Made by a program: the position numbers and the translations under genes
Shown: positions 37,701-50,959 of the stretch, one piece after another
How the letters are laid out: each line of letters begins with the position of its first letter
Numbering within the stretch: the stretch's first letter is position 1
The notes under the pieces: generated by a model
Seen by the model: the letters and a program-made list of their open reading frames with translations, nothing else
Told to the model about the DNA's origin: nothing
Database searches by the model: none
Assembly (NCBI RefSeq): GCF_022682495.2
Contig: NC_071389.1
Location: forward strand, 178,436,056-178,500,055
Direction of reading: 5' to 3'
DNA from: Desmodus rotundus
Lineage: Eukaryota > Chordata > Mammalia > Chiroptera > Phyllostomidae
DNA: 64,000 nt

Positions 37701-39019
37701 GTTTTAAGTTTCTAAATTAATTTAATTTATATGCACCAATACACAATACATACTACATGCATTCAGAAAAACAGAATAAAATTAAGGAAGTATATACTGA
37801 CTATTGGCAATATTATTTTATTTGTCATTTTGGGTGGGATTTTTTGACATTTCCTTCCTTTCTCCCTTTAATTCTCTATTCAACAACAAAATATTCACTC
37901 ATCTAGATCCTTCAATATGCATTAGTTCATTTCATAGCAAAACAACACACAGCAAGAGAAGAAAAATAATGTGTCTTTACCTGGAGAATAAATCAGAAAT
38001 TTTATGTCAGAAAAAAAAATACTTGGTAAAAAGAACTTTATATACAAGAAGTCTTTCATACCCCAAGACTATAGAGATACTTTCAGGAGGAACAAAAGCA
38101 GAATGCAGATAAGCATGGGAGAATATTATATGTGAAATGGGTCAGATGGTCATGGCCTGACAGTGACTAATATGACAAGACCATGCTGTGAGAGAGACAC
38201 ATGGAAAGGGTGACGAGTATCATTTGTTCAAGCCAGAATTTTCCGTCGTAATACTCTGAAATATCATGGAAGCTGAAACACCTCAGAGAGGTACTTGGGA
38301 GGCAACAAGAATTTTCTTCTCTCGGTGAGGACAATTTTTAATATAGGTTACTCTCTGCAATTAGACATCATTCACCATATTTAGCACCTTCTGTTTCTTC
38401 AGTTCTCCTGCAACTATAATAAAAGTTCAAGAGTTCTGAGAAAAAGGCACCTAGGGCCCAGACGCTTCATAGGATGATGATATAAGAAGTAATAATTTGA
38501 ACCTATATTTGGGGGAGGCTAAATAAAAACAGTTTACATTCATCCTGAATAAAATTTGTGAAAGTAGACCATCCTTGGTTCACTACAGGAAAGAAAAACA
38601 CTCTAAGCAAGAAAGAAACAAACAAAACTAAACAAACAAGAAACCCAGAGGAAGTGTCCTTATTGGAGGAGGACGGGAAAAGGGAGGGCTGGGCAGCAAA
38701 CTACTGATCTTCATTATAAGCTTATCTGCATTGTTTTTGAAATTGAATTTTAAATGTATTATTTTGAAATCACATGAACAAAAAACCAAAACACTTCAAA
38801 TATGAGAAAGTATAATGCATGCTTGCTTAGTCCAACATTTGAAAGACGTTATATTCCGTGCTGTTTTCTCATAATATAACTTAAGTGCATTTTTTCCTAA
38901 ATCAACCTTCACACAAGAATGTAAGAGTTCAGTTTGTACTCCGGTTATATTCATATTTTGAAAACTAAAACTTGAGAAGTTCTTTCCTCTTCCTGACTTT
39001 TCATGTATTGAAAATCAAC

Positions 39020-39575
39020 TGTGGTGCAACAACGTGGATGGACCTTGAGAATATCATGCTAAGTGAAATACGTCATCAGAAAAATTTAACAATCATGATT
39101 TTTCTCATATGTGGGATATAAAACTGAGAGCAACAAATTCACAAACAAGAAAAACAAACAAAAACTCATAGACACAGGCAACAGTATGGTGGTTACCAGA
39201 GGGAAGGGGTGGGAGAGTAGTAAAGGGTACAGGGGGTCAATACATGGTGACACGAGGTGGTCTGACTTCGGGTGATGGGTACACAATGTAACATACAGAT
39301 CATGTGTCATAGACATGTACCCTTGAAATCTATATAATCCTATGAACGAATGTCACCCCAATAAGTTTAATTTAAAAATTTTTAAATAGCTCTGGCCTGG
39401 TAGTTCAGATGATTAGAGTGTCAGCCCAATATGCCAAAGTTGCGGGTTTGATCCGCAATCAGGGCACATCCAAGAATCAACAAATGAATGCATAAGTGGG
39501 TGGAATGACAGATTGAGATCTCTCTTTCTCTCTGTCTCTCTAATCTATAAAAAAAATATTTAAAAATGTTTAATC
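39020..39575 (+). mobile_element. L1 3' end followed by a tRNA-derived SINE, inserted only in unit 1
   Basis: 39020-39385 is an L1 3' end (gtggatggaccttgagaatat ... aatgtcaccccaataagttt). 39388-39570 is a tRNA-like SINE with 'ggcctggtagttcagatgattagag' and 'gggtttgatccgcaatcagggcac', a different subfamily from the other Ves copies. Unit 2 at about 59210-59225 lacks the block, and similar 'aatcaact' words flank it. Confidence 0.7.
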
Positions 39576-40289
39576 AACTTTGGGTTTTCAATTATTATGA
39601 TTTAATTAAAATATGATTTTTAGTAAGCAAATAGAGATGTTAATATAAATATCTTAAGATGTACATCCAACCATTTTTTTAAAAAGAAATTGGCTTTTGA
39701 AGTTGGGGAAAATCCCATTCAGGTCAGAACAGCGGATCTTCTTGTGTTCCCACCCTTCTCTGACTTACTCAGAAACCCCTCAATAAAATGGGCTGCTCCT
39801 TCTCCTTCTCTCCTATGTCCCCCTAAAATGGAATTGTTTGGTTTTGACAAACTTTTAGAAAAGGGTTTTAGGATCGATTAGCGATTACAATTTTTAATGC
39901 ACATGTGAATTTTTACTGACAGATAAGTATAAGGCAAGAAAGGCCTGTGGTGTAAAGAAATAGATATCATAAATTTGTGTGACCAGGGTTCGGATCCTTT
40001 GCAAAACATGAACGCAATCACACAGAACAACATATTTGGCCAAAGACTTCTGATTGTCCTACAGAACTCAGGAGCAACAAGACACAAATCTGTTCTCCTG
40101 TGAAGTCAGATGATAAATGTAAGGAAATTGTCATATAGCACTTTCAGCTCTAAATTAACATATATAGATGCATATATAGCCAAAAAGAACTAACTTCTAG
40201 ACAAATAAAAATGAGATTGGAATTCCCAATTTAGTATACCACACAAATGTCTGAAATGATCTTAATATACATTGTTTGATGCAAATTGT

Positions 40290-40295
40290 TTTATT
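40290..40295 (-). terminator. Candidate KLRD1 polyadenylation signal, copy 1
   Basis: TTTATT on the + strand gives AATAAA on the coding strand, about 307 nt past the stop. The same signal lies at the homologous place in copy 2 (59919-59924), so it is conserved between the duplicates. Confidence 0.4.
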
Positions 40296-40601
40296 TCAAT
40301 TACTGCAAAAAAATTTTAAAGCATGCATGAAAATATATTACATTTAATCCTGAACATGTACATTAAATCAAAATATTCTTGAAATTCTTTATCTTGATGC
40401 TTTACAACTTCAGATGTAAGTGCACAAATTTTATCAGTTGTAAAATACATGCTCTCAAATATATCAATATTTTTTGATAAGATAATGTGAAACATTTTAC
40501 AGATCCAAGAAGTAGATAATTAGTAGTAATGTAAGAGGTAAACTTATCCTTTTTAGTAATACTGGACCTTCATTGCCCACCCTTTCTGCCCTAAACAACA
40601 C

Positions 40602-43600
40602 CTAAATAAGCTGTTGTTTACAGATATATGAGTTTTGTTTTGTGCAGGGTTCATCCAAAGCACTTCCGCTCAGGCTATAAACTATGCAGCTGCTTGTATT
40701 TGGTCGGTTAGTGAATGAAAGTCTGTAATGAAAAATAACATATTATCATATCAGAAAAGGGAATGAGAATGTTCAGGCATAGTGTTTTTATCAAGTGACA
40801 CAATTTTTTAAAGCATTTGAATGACATATTCACATACTGAGTCATGGTAGTTTTTTCTTTCAATAGCCACAGTTTTTAAGATTTCAAGTACAACAGCACA
40901 AAAACTCAGTTATTGCCTCAACAATGAATAGCACTGAGGCCATGAATTTTTAAATTTTGCATGGTTATTATTGAGTTTTATAAATGATACACTTTGCTTC
41001 TACTTTGTTTAAAGATGTATGGATTAATTGAGTCTAGAAAAACAAACCAGAGCACAAGATTTGTCATGGATGATGCTGCAAATACCATGTTAATGAATAA
41101 AAATGAGATTTTAAGATTACTAGTGTACAGAAATGAGCCCAACATATTTAAAGCATGAAGAGGTGCTTAGAACATTGGGCTCCACTAAAATAAAGAAAAC
41201 AATGGCTACCCCGTTTTCCCTGGACACCATCTGCATGTGTGAGCATCCCTCTACATGTACAACACAGCCAAGGGCTTGGACCAAGGCAAACCCCCCCCCA
41301 ACAATCCACTATATGTCGAAACTTCTTCAATGGTCACAAGCATACTAAGTTCGTATCACTTGAGCATATACATGGATGTTCCAGACAGGGCTAAAATTGT
41401 CACTCACTTGTGTTATTCTCGTTTCTGTATCCTCATGCTCTAGATAGGTTATCATAGCTACAGTGTCCCTATAAATTACATTCTCTAGTTACATCTAAGA
41501 ACAAACTCAAAGAACTGAAAAGACCTTGATTTCCAGAAACTTACTGATCTTGGATGAGAGCAGAGCCATTTTCCCACAACCAGGCACCATGTTCTTTACT
41601 GTAAGACAGTCCAATCCAGTAAAAATAGTGATTGGATCTCATAAAGCGCTGCTTAGAAACAGAGAGAAACGTTTACTTAATTTGAGTCTAGTCTTTAAAT
41701 AATGCACTTTTAAGAAAGTCAGTGTCCAGCATAAGATTCAACCTTTAAATCACTCAAACTGAAATAATTTTTAAGCTCTAGTTAGGAGGTAAAGTCACAT
41801 GCTCCAAATTTTTCATTGATCAGATCCATTCATTTATGGAGACAAAGATATTACTTTTTGCAGGAATGAATGATATAGGGGGAATTATGGTTTTCCTGGA
41901 ACACTTTCTTCATAGGATCTCGACGATCCAGTCTGATCCCAGATCAGCAGGATCTTGAGGAATAAATTTCATGGATCTAACCGACTCATCCTCTACTCAG
42001 CACAGGTTCTTCATGCAGCTAGAGAAGTTTTCCACTTTTCCTTAAGAGGTGGGTAATTTTATGATCACATTATCCATATTTATGTCACACAACATCCCAG
42101 TATGTTGACAACAGCTATATGATTGCAAAATAAATTATAAATTCAATTGTAGAAATAAAAATTATAAAGTTGTTTACTTGTATCTTTGAATGAAAATAAT
42201 GACTCATTATTCCTTCCTTGATTTCTCTCTAAAAAGTCCCTTGTATATTATATTTGGCACCTATCTGGATTTTTACTCATAACATAAATCTTTGAGAAAT
42301 TCTATGTAGATTCTATAATGATTGTTTCAAGGTTTAGGAAATTAGGTTATTAGTTCAAATATAACCATCTAGTTACTATCTGATTAAAGACTTGATTCAA
42401 AGAATTCAGTTCATTTAAATGGTATATTTTCTTAGGTCAAAGAGAATGTAGAAAATGAGAATTGAATACTTGCCAATTCATTTCCATTGTGCAACTGAAG
42501 TAGACTAGAATTTTGAGAAGCACAGAATTTCTTGCTCTCCGCCCAAGTTTTAGCATCTTTAGAAATGAAATAACAGCTGCATTGGTATCCAATCCACTTT
42601 TCTTGGCAAGAACAGCAGCCAGAGCCTAAGAGAAAAAATAAAGTATGTCTGATAGCATTGTATATTTGATATAATCAATATTATTTACTCATTCAAAAAT
42701 ATTTGCTATTGATTCTTTTAAAAAATATTATTTAAAATCTAATAATACACTACAACTCAGGGATAATAATGTCACTGGGTCAGACTTGAACTTTTTCCTC
42801 ATGGGGATTATATCCTGAAGATAGAGTCAGAATTGTACCGTTTCCAATCATCTATTAATTATACATCATGCTAGCTTGGGAAAATACACACAGAAATTCA
42901 ATATATTAAAACATCGTGAGTAGAGTATAAGATAGGAGCATTTAGAAAGATCTCCTTTGAGAAAGTGACCCAAAGTTGAGTTTTGCTGTGTAAATAGGAG
43001 TAAATTAGATGAAAGAGATATTTAAGGGAGAAAGGTATTTTAGCACATTTCCTGAGTCAGAAAGAATATGGTATATGTTTGATTATTTATTTTCTGAATG
43101 AAGTTCAATAAAACAGTTAGATCATTTAGTGTAAAGAGTGATAGCGTCTTGACTATTTATTATCCTAAGTGATAAAAGTCAGGACATATGGTAGGTATTC
43201 AGATCTTTGCCAAATGAATGGTGCTGAAGTTGGCTACAGGGCCTGGGAGGTGAGGGCAAATGCGGAGGTGTTGGCTATAGGTTAAAATCCTCCAGTTAGA
43301 AGATGAATAAATTCGTATAATCTACTGCATAGTACTGGGTCGATAGTCAACAATACTTTATTCTATACTTGTAAGTTGCTAAAAGAATAGGTTTCAGTAT
43401 TTTTACCATAAAAGAAAATCAAAAAAATAGTTATGTGAGGTGATGGAACAGGTAGCTAATATTAGTCATAATCATATCGTAAAATATTTTAACACACCGT
43501 ACACTTTAAATGACAAATTGTTATATGCCAATTATATCTCAATACAGCTGGAAAAATGCACACACGATATAAATGAATTACTGTATAATCACAGAAGATG

Positions 43601-45468
43601 GTGAGACACCTTTGAGAGTGTTTGAAAACAACACTCAAATAATTGGGCTTTGAACTGGCCTTACCTGATAAATTTCTGCACTATATTCTTAGTCATGACA
43701 GAAATAGAAGTAAAGTTAAGGGGATATAAAAGTATGTTATGAGGAAACAAAGGCAGATCGTTCGGTTGGCGATAGTATGACTATAATTTCTTTTTGATTT
43801 GTTACTTCAATATGAGCACTGGTACAGGAAAAACATGTCATTTCAGGTTAATATGTTCCTTATAATTAAATATATAAATGATATGCATTCATTGTAATTT
43901 AAAAATTCTTATATTAAAGAACAAGGACATGAGTCTACTCTAAAATTAGTAGGTAAACTTGGATTACCATGTATAATGTTCCATTATGTTTCTGTGTGGG
44001 AAAAATAAGAAAACTTTTTCACCCTCTACCAACACAAAGGTTTTCCAAAGTGTGAAACCCACCTTTCTGGGGTGCAGTGGTAGGTGCTGAAGACACTGTT
44101 GGCTGGTTATCTGGTTCAATAAATGCTATGAGAAATAATTAGAAATTTACTTAATTAGATACAGGTTTGTGAAATAACAATGTCACACATTAGTAAAATG
44201 AAGCCTTTCATATTGAATGGTTTTATCACAGTTTTTATCTTTATATAAACTTGCCTAGAAAAACGTACCCATTTTTACCAAAATTCCCAAAGTAGCCATC
44301 AACACAAGGGCTGTTACTCCTAAGATCCCAGAAATCAACCTCCACGGAGTGGTCCGAGAAGCTGTAGAGAAAGAGAGGTAGAGACAGGAGTTAAATAACA
44401 AACACGGGAGCTGAATTTGTTAAAAGCAGAAACCAGGGAGGGAAATGCAAAAAATTTCTTTGGCTTGACAACACAACCACCTCGCCAACGAAACATTGGA
44501 AAATGAAGGAGTGCCATTTAGAACTCCACCCACTACTAAAGTTTTTAGGTGATACGTTATTCTTCCAAGAGAATACCCATAACTTTTGTTCTTTACTAGC
44601 TCTGTCTCAGAAAGATGGATCTAACATTTTTTGTTAAATTTGGCAAATGAGCGGCAGAGATCTGGACCAAGAAGATATTAATAGGGACCAAGTTCTGTTT
44701 TAGGATTTACATAACAGACATTACTTTTATTTCCTCAACAAAAATCAAAGATGGTCTAACTCTCAGTAGGCAAATGAGAAAATTTAGAAGCCATTAATAA
44801 TGTTATTTTCTCAAAGTAACAAAACTAGTAAATACCCAAGTCTGAAATCAAGTGAAAATTTGCCTCGGACCATCTTTCACACATTCAATCGTTGTCACAA
44901 TAACACTGCTCATCTCAGTGCATTTGCTGCTTGGAGAAAGACCAGGGTCTCCTGGACTTGGAGAGGTTTGCCAGGGATGAGGAGACATAGGAACGTCTGA
45001 ACCTGGTGTGAGGAGAGGTTCCCCAGCCACTCCACGGCCGATACCGTGGGGACTTAGATTCACTTCATAGTACATTGTATATCATATAAGCAACCATTTT
45101 TTGTACAAGCACACCACATTTCTTATACCCATAATTACTTGCTTATAGTCATTTCCCCCAAACAATTTAACATCAGGAAATTCCACATTAACTTTAGCAC
45201 ACTCCCAAAGAATATTGGCATTAACAACAGTCCAGTGTGTCAAGCTGTTAATTTGGGTGGGTTTGGGATGTCACAACATAAATGTTAAATTTTTAAAATA
45301 GCACTTGTAAGCATTGTGTCATTAGTATTTGCCATTCTCTATTTACTCTATGTTAGAATTAAGTTGCTCATAATTTAACCAGGTAAATTCCGACCCCACT
45401 AAGGATTTAGAGCTTTCCCTTGTTGTTTCTATTTTTATTTTATGACGGGATCTCACATACCTGCCATG
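40602..45468 (-). CDS. KLRD1: KLRD1 (CD94), copy 1, complete coding region
   Basis: CD94 is a type II membrane protein that pairs with NKG2/KLRC chains on NK cells and T cells and reads MHC-E-like ligands. Six minus-strand exons join in frame to 179 codons plus stop, the same length as human: 45462-45468 (ATG GCA G), 44269-44361 (membrane segment, RTTPWRLISGILG), 44063-44125 (stalk), 42474-42625, 41545-41648 and 40602-40722 (lectin domain). All acceptors are AG, and all donors are GT except exon 4, which uses GC. Lectin motifs include CCSCQEKWIGYQCSCYF, FYWIGLSYS, WLWENGSAL and SYICKQQLI. The cytoplasmic tail is very short with no ITIM. Cys58, Cys59, Cys61, Cys70, Cys72, Cys89, Cys152, Cys166 and Cys174 are all kept. 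Compared with human, MHC-contact sites 109-113 and 156-160 are changed. N-glycosylation sites are at Asn93 and Asn132. Confidence 0.95.
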
Positions 45469-45469
45469 A

Positions 45470-45600
45470 GAAATGTTGTTCCAGTGTTGATGCAGCTACG
45501 TCAGGATGCTTGCTTGTTCGAGAAGAACGTCGTCGGATTGCAGGATTGAGCAGGAGGCTAGGAATCTGAGAGTTGAGTGTGTATTTAAGTGATGTTCTTG
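45470..45600 (-). promoter_or_regulatory. Likely 5'UTR/proximal promoter of KLRD1 copy 1
   Basis: This is the sequence immediately upstream of the ATG at 45466-45468 on the coding strand. A weak TATA-like word (acttaaatac, 45581-45590) lies about 115-120 nt upstream of the ATG. Start site and factors cannot be determined from sequence alone. The human gene is known to use dual promoters. Confidence 0.25.
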
Positions 45601-47727
45601 AATCATCTATTGGTGAGACACAGATGTATAGTATGAATAAGAGGTAGTAACTCACTAGCTTTGAAAATGTCCCTGGAACCACAATACAGGAAATACTCAC
45701 TTGTGTAATTGTGCTTGTGTAATGCAAACACTTTGCCTATCATAAAAAGAGCTGAGAGGAAGTATTTTTTTCACATTTGAAAATCAAAATCATCTTAAAA
45801 ATCATTGGAACATAGGGAAAAAAGGTGGTCAACCCAAACTTAAATTTATTTACTATAATGAAATTCCTCACAAAAGTTTTCTTCTTTAATGATGAGAAAC
45901 ATTTATAACTGACCTGTGCTGTTCACAGATTAAAGCACTTGGCATGTATTAGCTTATTTATTTCAAAAATGGCTTAAAAATGAAGGTATATAAATATATG
46001 CATTTTTCCGAAGAAAAAACTAAGGCAGAGCTAAATACTTGACCAAGGTCAGTGAGGTCCAAGACTGTCTGTCTCCAAAGCACACATGCAATGTATTTCC
46101 AATCAGGCTTATTCCTCTGTGTCTGTGCCTTCTCATTTTGATTGCTTTTCTCTAGCACAGACAGAGTGGTTCTCATTTCCATCTCTCATTGTATGCTTCT
46201 GATCCCTGCCTCACTAATTCAGCTATGGAAGGCGAATATCAAAAATGTAGAACCAGAGTGACTTCCCATTCTGTTCCATGTACACACAGAGACACGCACA
46301 TACCCCTGTGCTCTAAAACTGCTTCTGGTAGTCTCTGCCCACACTAGGGTGCCCCATTCACGTGAGCCTTAGAAGCTCCCAACACTGAATTGTCCAGAGT
46401 TCCTTTCCTTGCAAGTCCTTTGAACGTGATGTCAGTTGCTATATTATCGTTATTTTTACTAGTATATTAATCATTATATTTTTACTGTGCTATCTCATTT
46501 AGATAATATACTGATAGTTACATTTACACTTTTTTGTTCTCAGAAGAATAACTTTATTAGTAGGGAATTACAATGTGGAACAGATAATCAGAACAAAATC
46601 CTTAAGAGTAGGGACCTTGATCTCTGCTGATTAAGTAACTAAGTATCTGGAAATATAATCTACCACTCATCCACATATAAAGCAGACTCTCAAATAAGTT
46701 TTTCTTCTTTATATGATTTATGTTTAAGCATTTTAATATTACCATCCATGAACTTTTTTGTTGAAGACAGTCTTTCCAACCAAAAAAAGGGGAAAAACAA
46801 AAACAGAAAACAAGGAATGTGATTTTATTTGTCAGTTTCCATGAAGTTAAAATTTTTCTATCTTTTTATGCAGAGTGTGCGTAGATGCTTTAATTCAATC
46901 ACCAAAATTGATGAAATTTAAATTGCAACCAGATAATGTGAACAAAAAAATTCATTCATCCAGACTTCAGGCCAACCCACGTTGAAAAGGGTGACGTATC
47001 AATGATCCTATTCCCACTTGGAGTCTATTCATTTTTAGTTCTAATTTTGGACAAAGATGAACTAGCAAAAACGGCATAATTTTGCTTTTCTTGCCCCGTG
47101 AAAAATCACCTTAAGTAAATAGAAGTTTAAGATTTTGCTTTCAGATTTAGTTTTGAGATCATACAAATTTGTGACACAATGTCTAGTAGGCGTTATTCCT
47201 ACACTTTCCACATTCACAGGATGACCTTCGTTTGGAAGTTGTTCCAAGTTTTCAGAACCATGTTTGGTGAGATTTACCTAAAACATTGTCTTCTTTTTTC
47301 ACCTTAGTTCACTTACTTAGAAATAAAAATTCCTCAAAGTTGTGTTCAATTCAAGAATCTGAGGTTCAATTCACAAAAACAGCTGAACACACACACCTAC
47401 ACACTCGCACAAAAGATGTATATAAAAATGCTGCCTTCAATTCTTTCTGAACTGCCAGCCCTGGTTGATTCTGTGATTCCTTCTTGTATGTGGGTAGCTG
47501 AATTGCTCTTGCGCCAGGGCCTCTATCGCTTATCCGCACGTGGAGCAGTGGTTCTTATTGCCCCACCGACATCCCTCACTGTATTTGTGAACTCTGGCCA
47601 ACCAGTACCCAAAACTCTGCATCTGCAGGCTCTTTTCTCCTAGAACTGCTGAAAGCCCTCTTGATCGCACACATGGCTGTGAGAAGTAATGAGGAATTAT
47701 CACCTGGGTGGGCTTTAACCAACGAGT

Positions 47728-47777
47728 CTCAGGATTTGGTATAGCCAAGCACCTCAGGATTTGGCGTAGCCAAGCAC
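47728..47777. repeat. 25-bp perfect-pitch tandem duplication
   Basis: 'ctcaggatttggtatagcc' plus 'aagcac' is followed immediately by the same 25 bases with two changes (ggta to ggcg). It is a simple local duplication. Confidence 0.8.
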
Positions 47778-49525
47778 TGCCAGTCCTTAAAAAGGCAATT
47801 CTGAACGCTGAGGTTTGTCCCGTTTCCCAGAATCAGTCAATGGTGTTAATTTCTCTTCTAGTAGCTTCACTTAGAGATCAACCTTTATTGTGTTCTGCCT
47901 GCCCTCTCCTGTATTAACACCTTTTCCGACCTTTATTCCTTGCTCATCCAAAATAATTTTGCACTCAAAACCAAACTAAAGGTATGATGCAGATAGAACC
48001 CCGACTAAAATGTCACTGAAATGTTGAGATTCAATGATGTGTTTGTTTTTGAGAAGTTAGGTGTCCTTCCAGAAGACGCATCTCTGTTTGCAGGCAATCC
48101 TCTCCCCCGGTGGCCATTGGAGGCGACCACGCTTTTCCTCCACAGTAATTTACTATTGCCCTTTGTGCAAAGCAAGTAATGATTCTATAAGTACATCATT
48201 CAGAACAAAAAAAGAAGCTAGGGAATATAAACTAATGACCCCTTAAAAGTGAGGTTTTTTTCTCTGCCTAGCAATTTCTAACTAAAATATTACAAAACAT
48301 AGTAGTAGTATACAAGCTAATAAATCCAAATGAGAAATTTATTTTGATCTCACTGTTTTGTAAATGCGTGCATTCCCTAAGTGAAAATAAAATTGTGAGC
48401 ATCAGGGTGCAACTTATTTTCCTCATAAGGGAGAGGGAAGACTCTCTGAGAAAGAAAAAAGAAAGCAAGAAGGAATCTGGACTGACAAATTCTTCTGTAA
48501 ACAAGTTAATAACAAAAGTGCTAGCAAACACGGGTGGGTTCTGCTTGTCAAAATCCTTATCTACTGAATATTTTAAGAGGATATATTAGAATATCTAAAA
48601 CTATTCGTGGCTAAAACAAAAGATAGGACTAAAATCGATGGGTTTATAGAGTACAACTTCCTGGAAAATGTCACATCTGAGTTTGAAATAGAGATGTACG
48701 ATGACCAAATCACCAGCTTTTATGTATTGTGATGCAGTCACAACCTCCCGTTAGAGAGCTCAGATGGTGTTCTGTTGGTCTGGACCAGAGTGTGGCCTAG
48801 GGTGGAAAGAAGGACCTGGGGATCTGCAGGCCTGGACGTCTCACTGCTGTGTCTTTACTTCCCAGGTACCTCTGAAATTACTAGTAAAGGTGGATGGATG
48901 CTGAGTAAAGTCTCTGAGAATGCTTGTGAGTCTGATCTAATGTCCCAATCCTTGGTGTTACTGTCTTGATGAATCGGTAACTGCCCTTCACGTAGGTCAT
49001 GAGAAACATCAGGCACACTCTTCACTTGCAGCAGAGTTGCCATGGCCCCTCTCATGTCCCTGGGAATTTCCGTGGTACCAGGCAGAGTTCTGCATCCTTG
49101 TGCCTGGAACCTTCTAGATCTTCTCCCTCCAGATCTGCTAAAAGATTAGCTGCCCTCACATCAGTGAACCTCAAGATCTGATATATAAATGTCGCCGCTA
49201 CTTTTGCCTCTCTAATATGCGGAGACTCTTTAGGGATGCGTGTTAGAAAAAAAGAAATGTATGAAAAAAAGCGTTTCTTTTTTTCTAAGACTTCAGAAAG
49301 CTTTCCTGACATGGGGGGAAGGAGAGGAAGCTAATGGTGAAATGGTGGAGGATGGTGAAAGGTAAAAAAGAGAGACCCAAGTGGCGGGACTCAGGCCTCT
49401 GATGAAAAACATGCTGTGAGAAAAGGGAATGCATTGGGTGACCCTCGGGTAACACTCAAATCCACATGTCCCTTCAGTAATGTCTTGAGTCATAAGGGGG
49501 AGTGTGTAAGCATCTGAAAACACTC

Positions 49526-49680
49526 ACCCTCTGTGAGCGAGGGTTGTATACTTCCTGTTGTCCAGGCACATTCTAACTCTTCCTGCCATTAACTGGAGAT
49601 GATTTTCCTTATGAAGAGACGCCATCCATTGTGTTTAACACCCTCAGACAACTGTTTCCTGCAATATCCAATAATCTTTG
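49526..49680 (-). promoter_or_regulatory. Candidate upstream non-coding exon/promoter of KLRD1 copy 1
   Basis: On the minus strand a GC-balanced block contains an ETS-type core (ACAGGAAGT, + strand 49550-49558) and ends CACAGAG followed by a good donor, GGTGAGTG. This could be a distal 5'UTR exon about 4 kb upstream of the ATG exon. It is based only on motif reading. Confidence 0.2.
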
Positions 49681-50410
49681 TAAGTGCTCAGGAAAACAGT
49701 AATAATAATAATAATTAGTAAATTAAAAATGGGCTGGAACCCTGTGATTAGGTAGAAAAGACTATTTCTGAACCTTGGTTTAGTTAGACAAAAGAAATCC
49801 AAGATTTATCCTTGGTTGAAAAATAATAAAACACCTCTCTATTCTTTTCCAAAGAAAGCTGATAAAAATAGAAAACCCAGAATGAGAATCGGTTGTCTTT
49901 TGGAACCAACCAGGGTGAGGACAAGTAGGAGAAAGAACTGTTGATTTTCAGAATAAGTGTTTCTGTGTTATAGTTTTTTAAAGCATACGCATGTTTTCCT
50001 TTGGCAAAAAATAGACAATTATGCAAAAGTAAAAATTAAATTTAAATAAATAAATTTATAATTTATTTTAGACTTCAAATGTTTCGATACACTGTTCTTA
50101 TATTCTGCATCTATTACCATGTAACTTCATTGCATTGCTTTTATATCTCACTTTACTCAAGAGTAAAATGGTTTTGGTTGGGTGGTCACATTGCCCTTAC
50201 ACCGTAAAATATAAATAAAGGGGTTTGTTACTCTGCACTGGCCCATCACGAGATAAAATGGTGAAATAAAGTGATATTTACCTCAATTGTATTTTCAGTG
50301 TTTAAAATATACCATTAAATGCAAAATAAGAGTATTGATCTGAGTTTCTTAAGATACATGTGCAACACTAATATAAAAGCAAGTTTTATAATATATGATA
50401 CATGATATTA

Positions 50411-50959
50411 TGTTGGCCAAAAAGTCGCTTAATTTTTTCCATAACATAAAAGACACATTTTTCACTTTCACCAATAACTTTATTTATTTGGATATTTTGT
50501 GTATGGCAGCTATCTACTGTGTATTATAAGGCTGATTGTTGTAAATTAATGTCCTGATTTGATCTCTGTCAGTTTCAGCTGGTCTACCCAACTGCGAAGC
50601 ATTGTCCACCACGAAACTTCACAAACTACTTTTGACATGTTCAATCAGTCACAGCACCTTCTCCATACACTGCACAACTTATTTTTTTGCATTTCAGTTG
50701 TGTTTTGCCTTTCTTGAAATAATAAAGCATAACATGCCGAAAATGTTGTTCCATCTTCAATATTAAAAGAAAGCTGATAATGTTCCATCTTCAACATTAA
50801 AATAGCTACACAAAAATTCACCGATTTTGATAAGGATTTTTAAAATTCATGCTGATAAGACAGCTGTTACAATACAATCTAGGAAAATTGTTTTGAATGA
50901 ATTTAAAGACAGCTAAGTGCCATGGAAAAAAACAAACAAACTTTTGGGACAACCCAACA
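50411..50959. mobile_element. Non-autonomous mariner-like element
   Basis: The left end is 'tgttggccaaaaagtcgc'. The right end read backwards is 'tgttgggttgtcccaaaagt', giving inverted ends of the mariner type. The 549-bp interior has no intact transposase. A short repeat ('tgttccatcttcaatatta' / 'tgttccatcttcaacatta') lies at about 50749-50800. Confidence 0.75.

Larger units (their letters stand above)
32080..44000. repeat. Segmental duplication unit 1 (contains KLRD1 copy 1)
   Basis: It is homologous to about 53780-64000. Matching anchors in the same order: LTR-like piece (32100 / 53800), hAT/MER5-like repeat (32540 / 54445), single-copy DNA (32770-33190 / 54640-55450), LTR with 'gagataataaa' (37345-37700 / 57000-57270), KLRD1 3' flank (37700-40600 / 57270-61020) and exons 6, 5, 4 with their introns (40602-42625 / 61022-63034). 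Unit-specific insertions include a HAL1 (33803-37330) and an L1 end plus SINE (39020-39575). Boundaries are approximate. Confidence 0.88.
45600..50400. other. 5' flank of KLRD1 copy 1; no coding gene recognised
   Basis: I see no lectin exon. It includes a 25-bp tandem duplication at 47728-47777 and a minus-strand candidate non-coding exon ending at a GGTGAGTG donor near 49526-49533. Longer open frames at 48855-49523 (minus) have no family signature and overlap in several frames. Confidence 0.4.
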
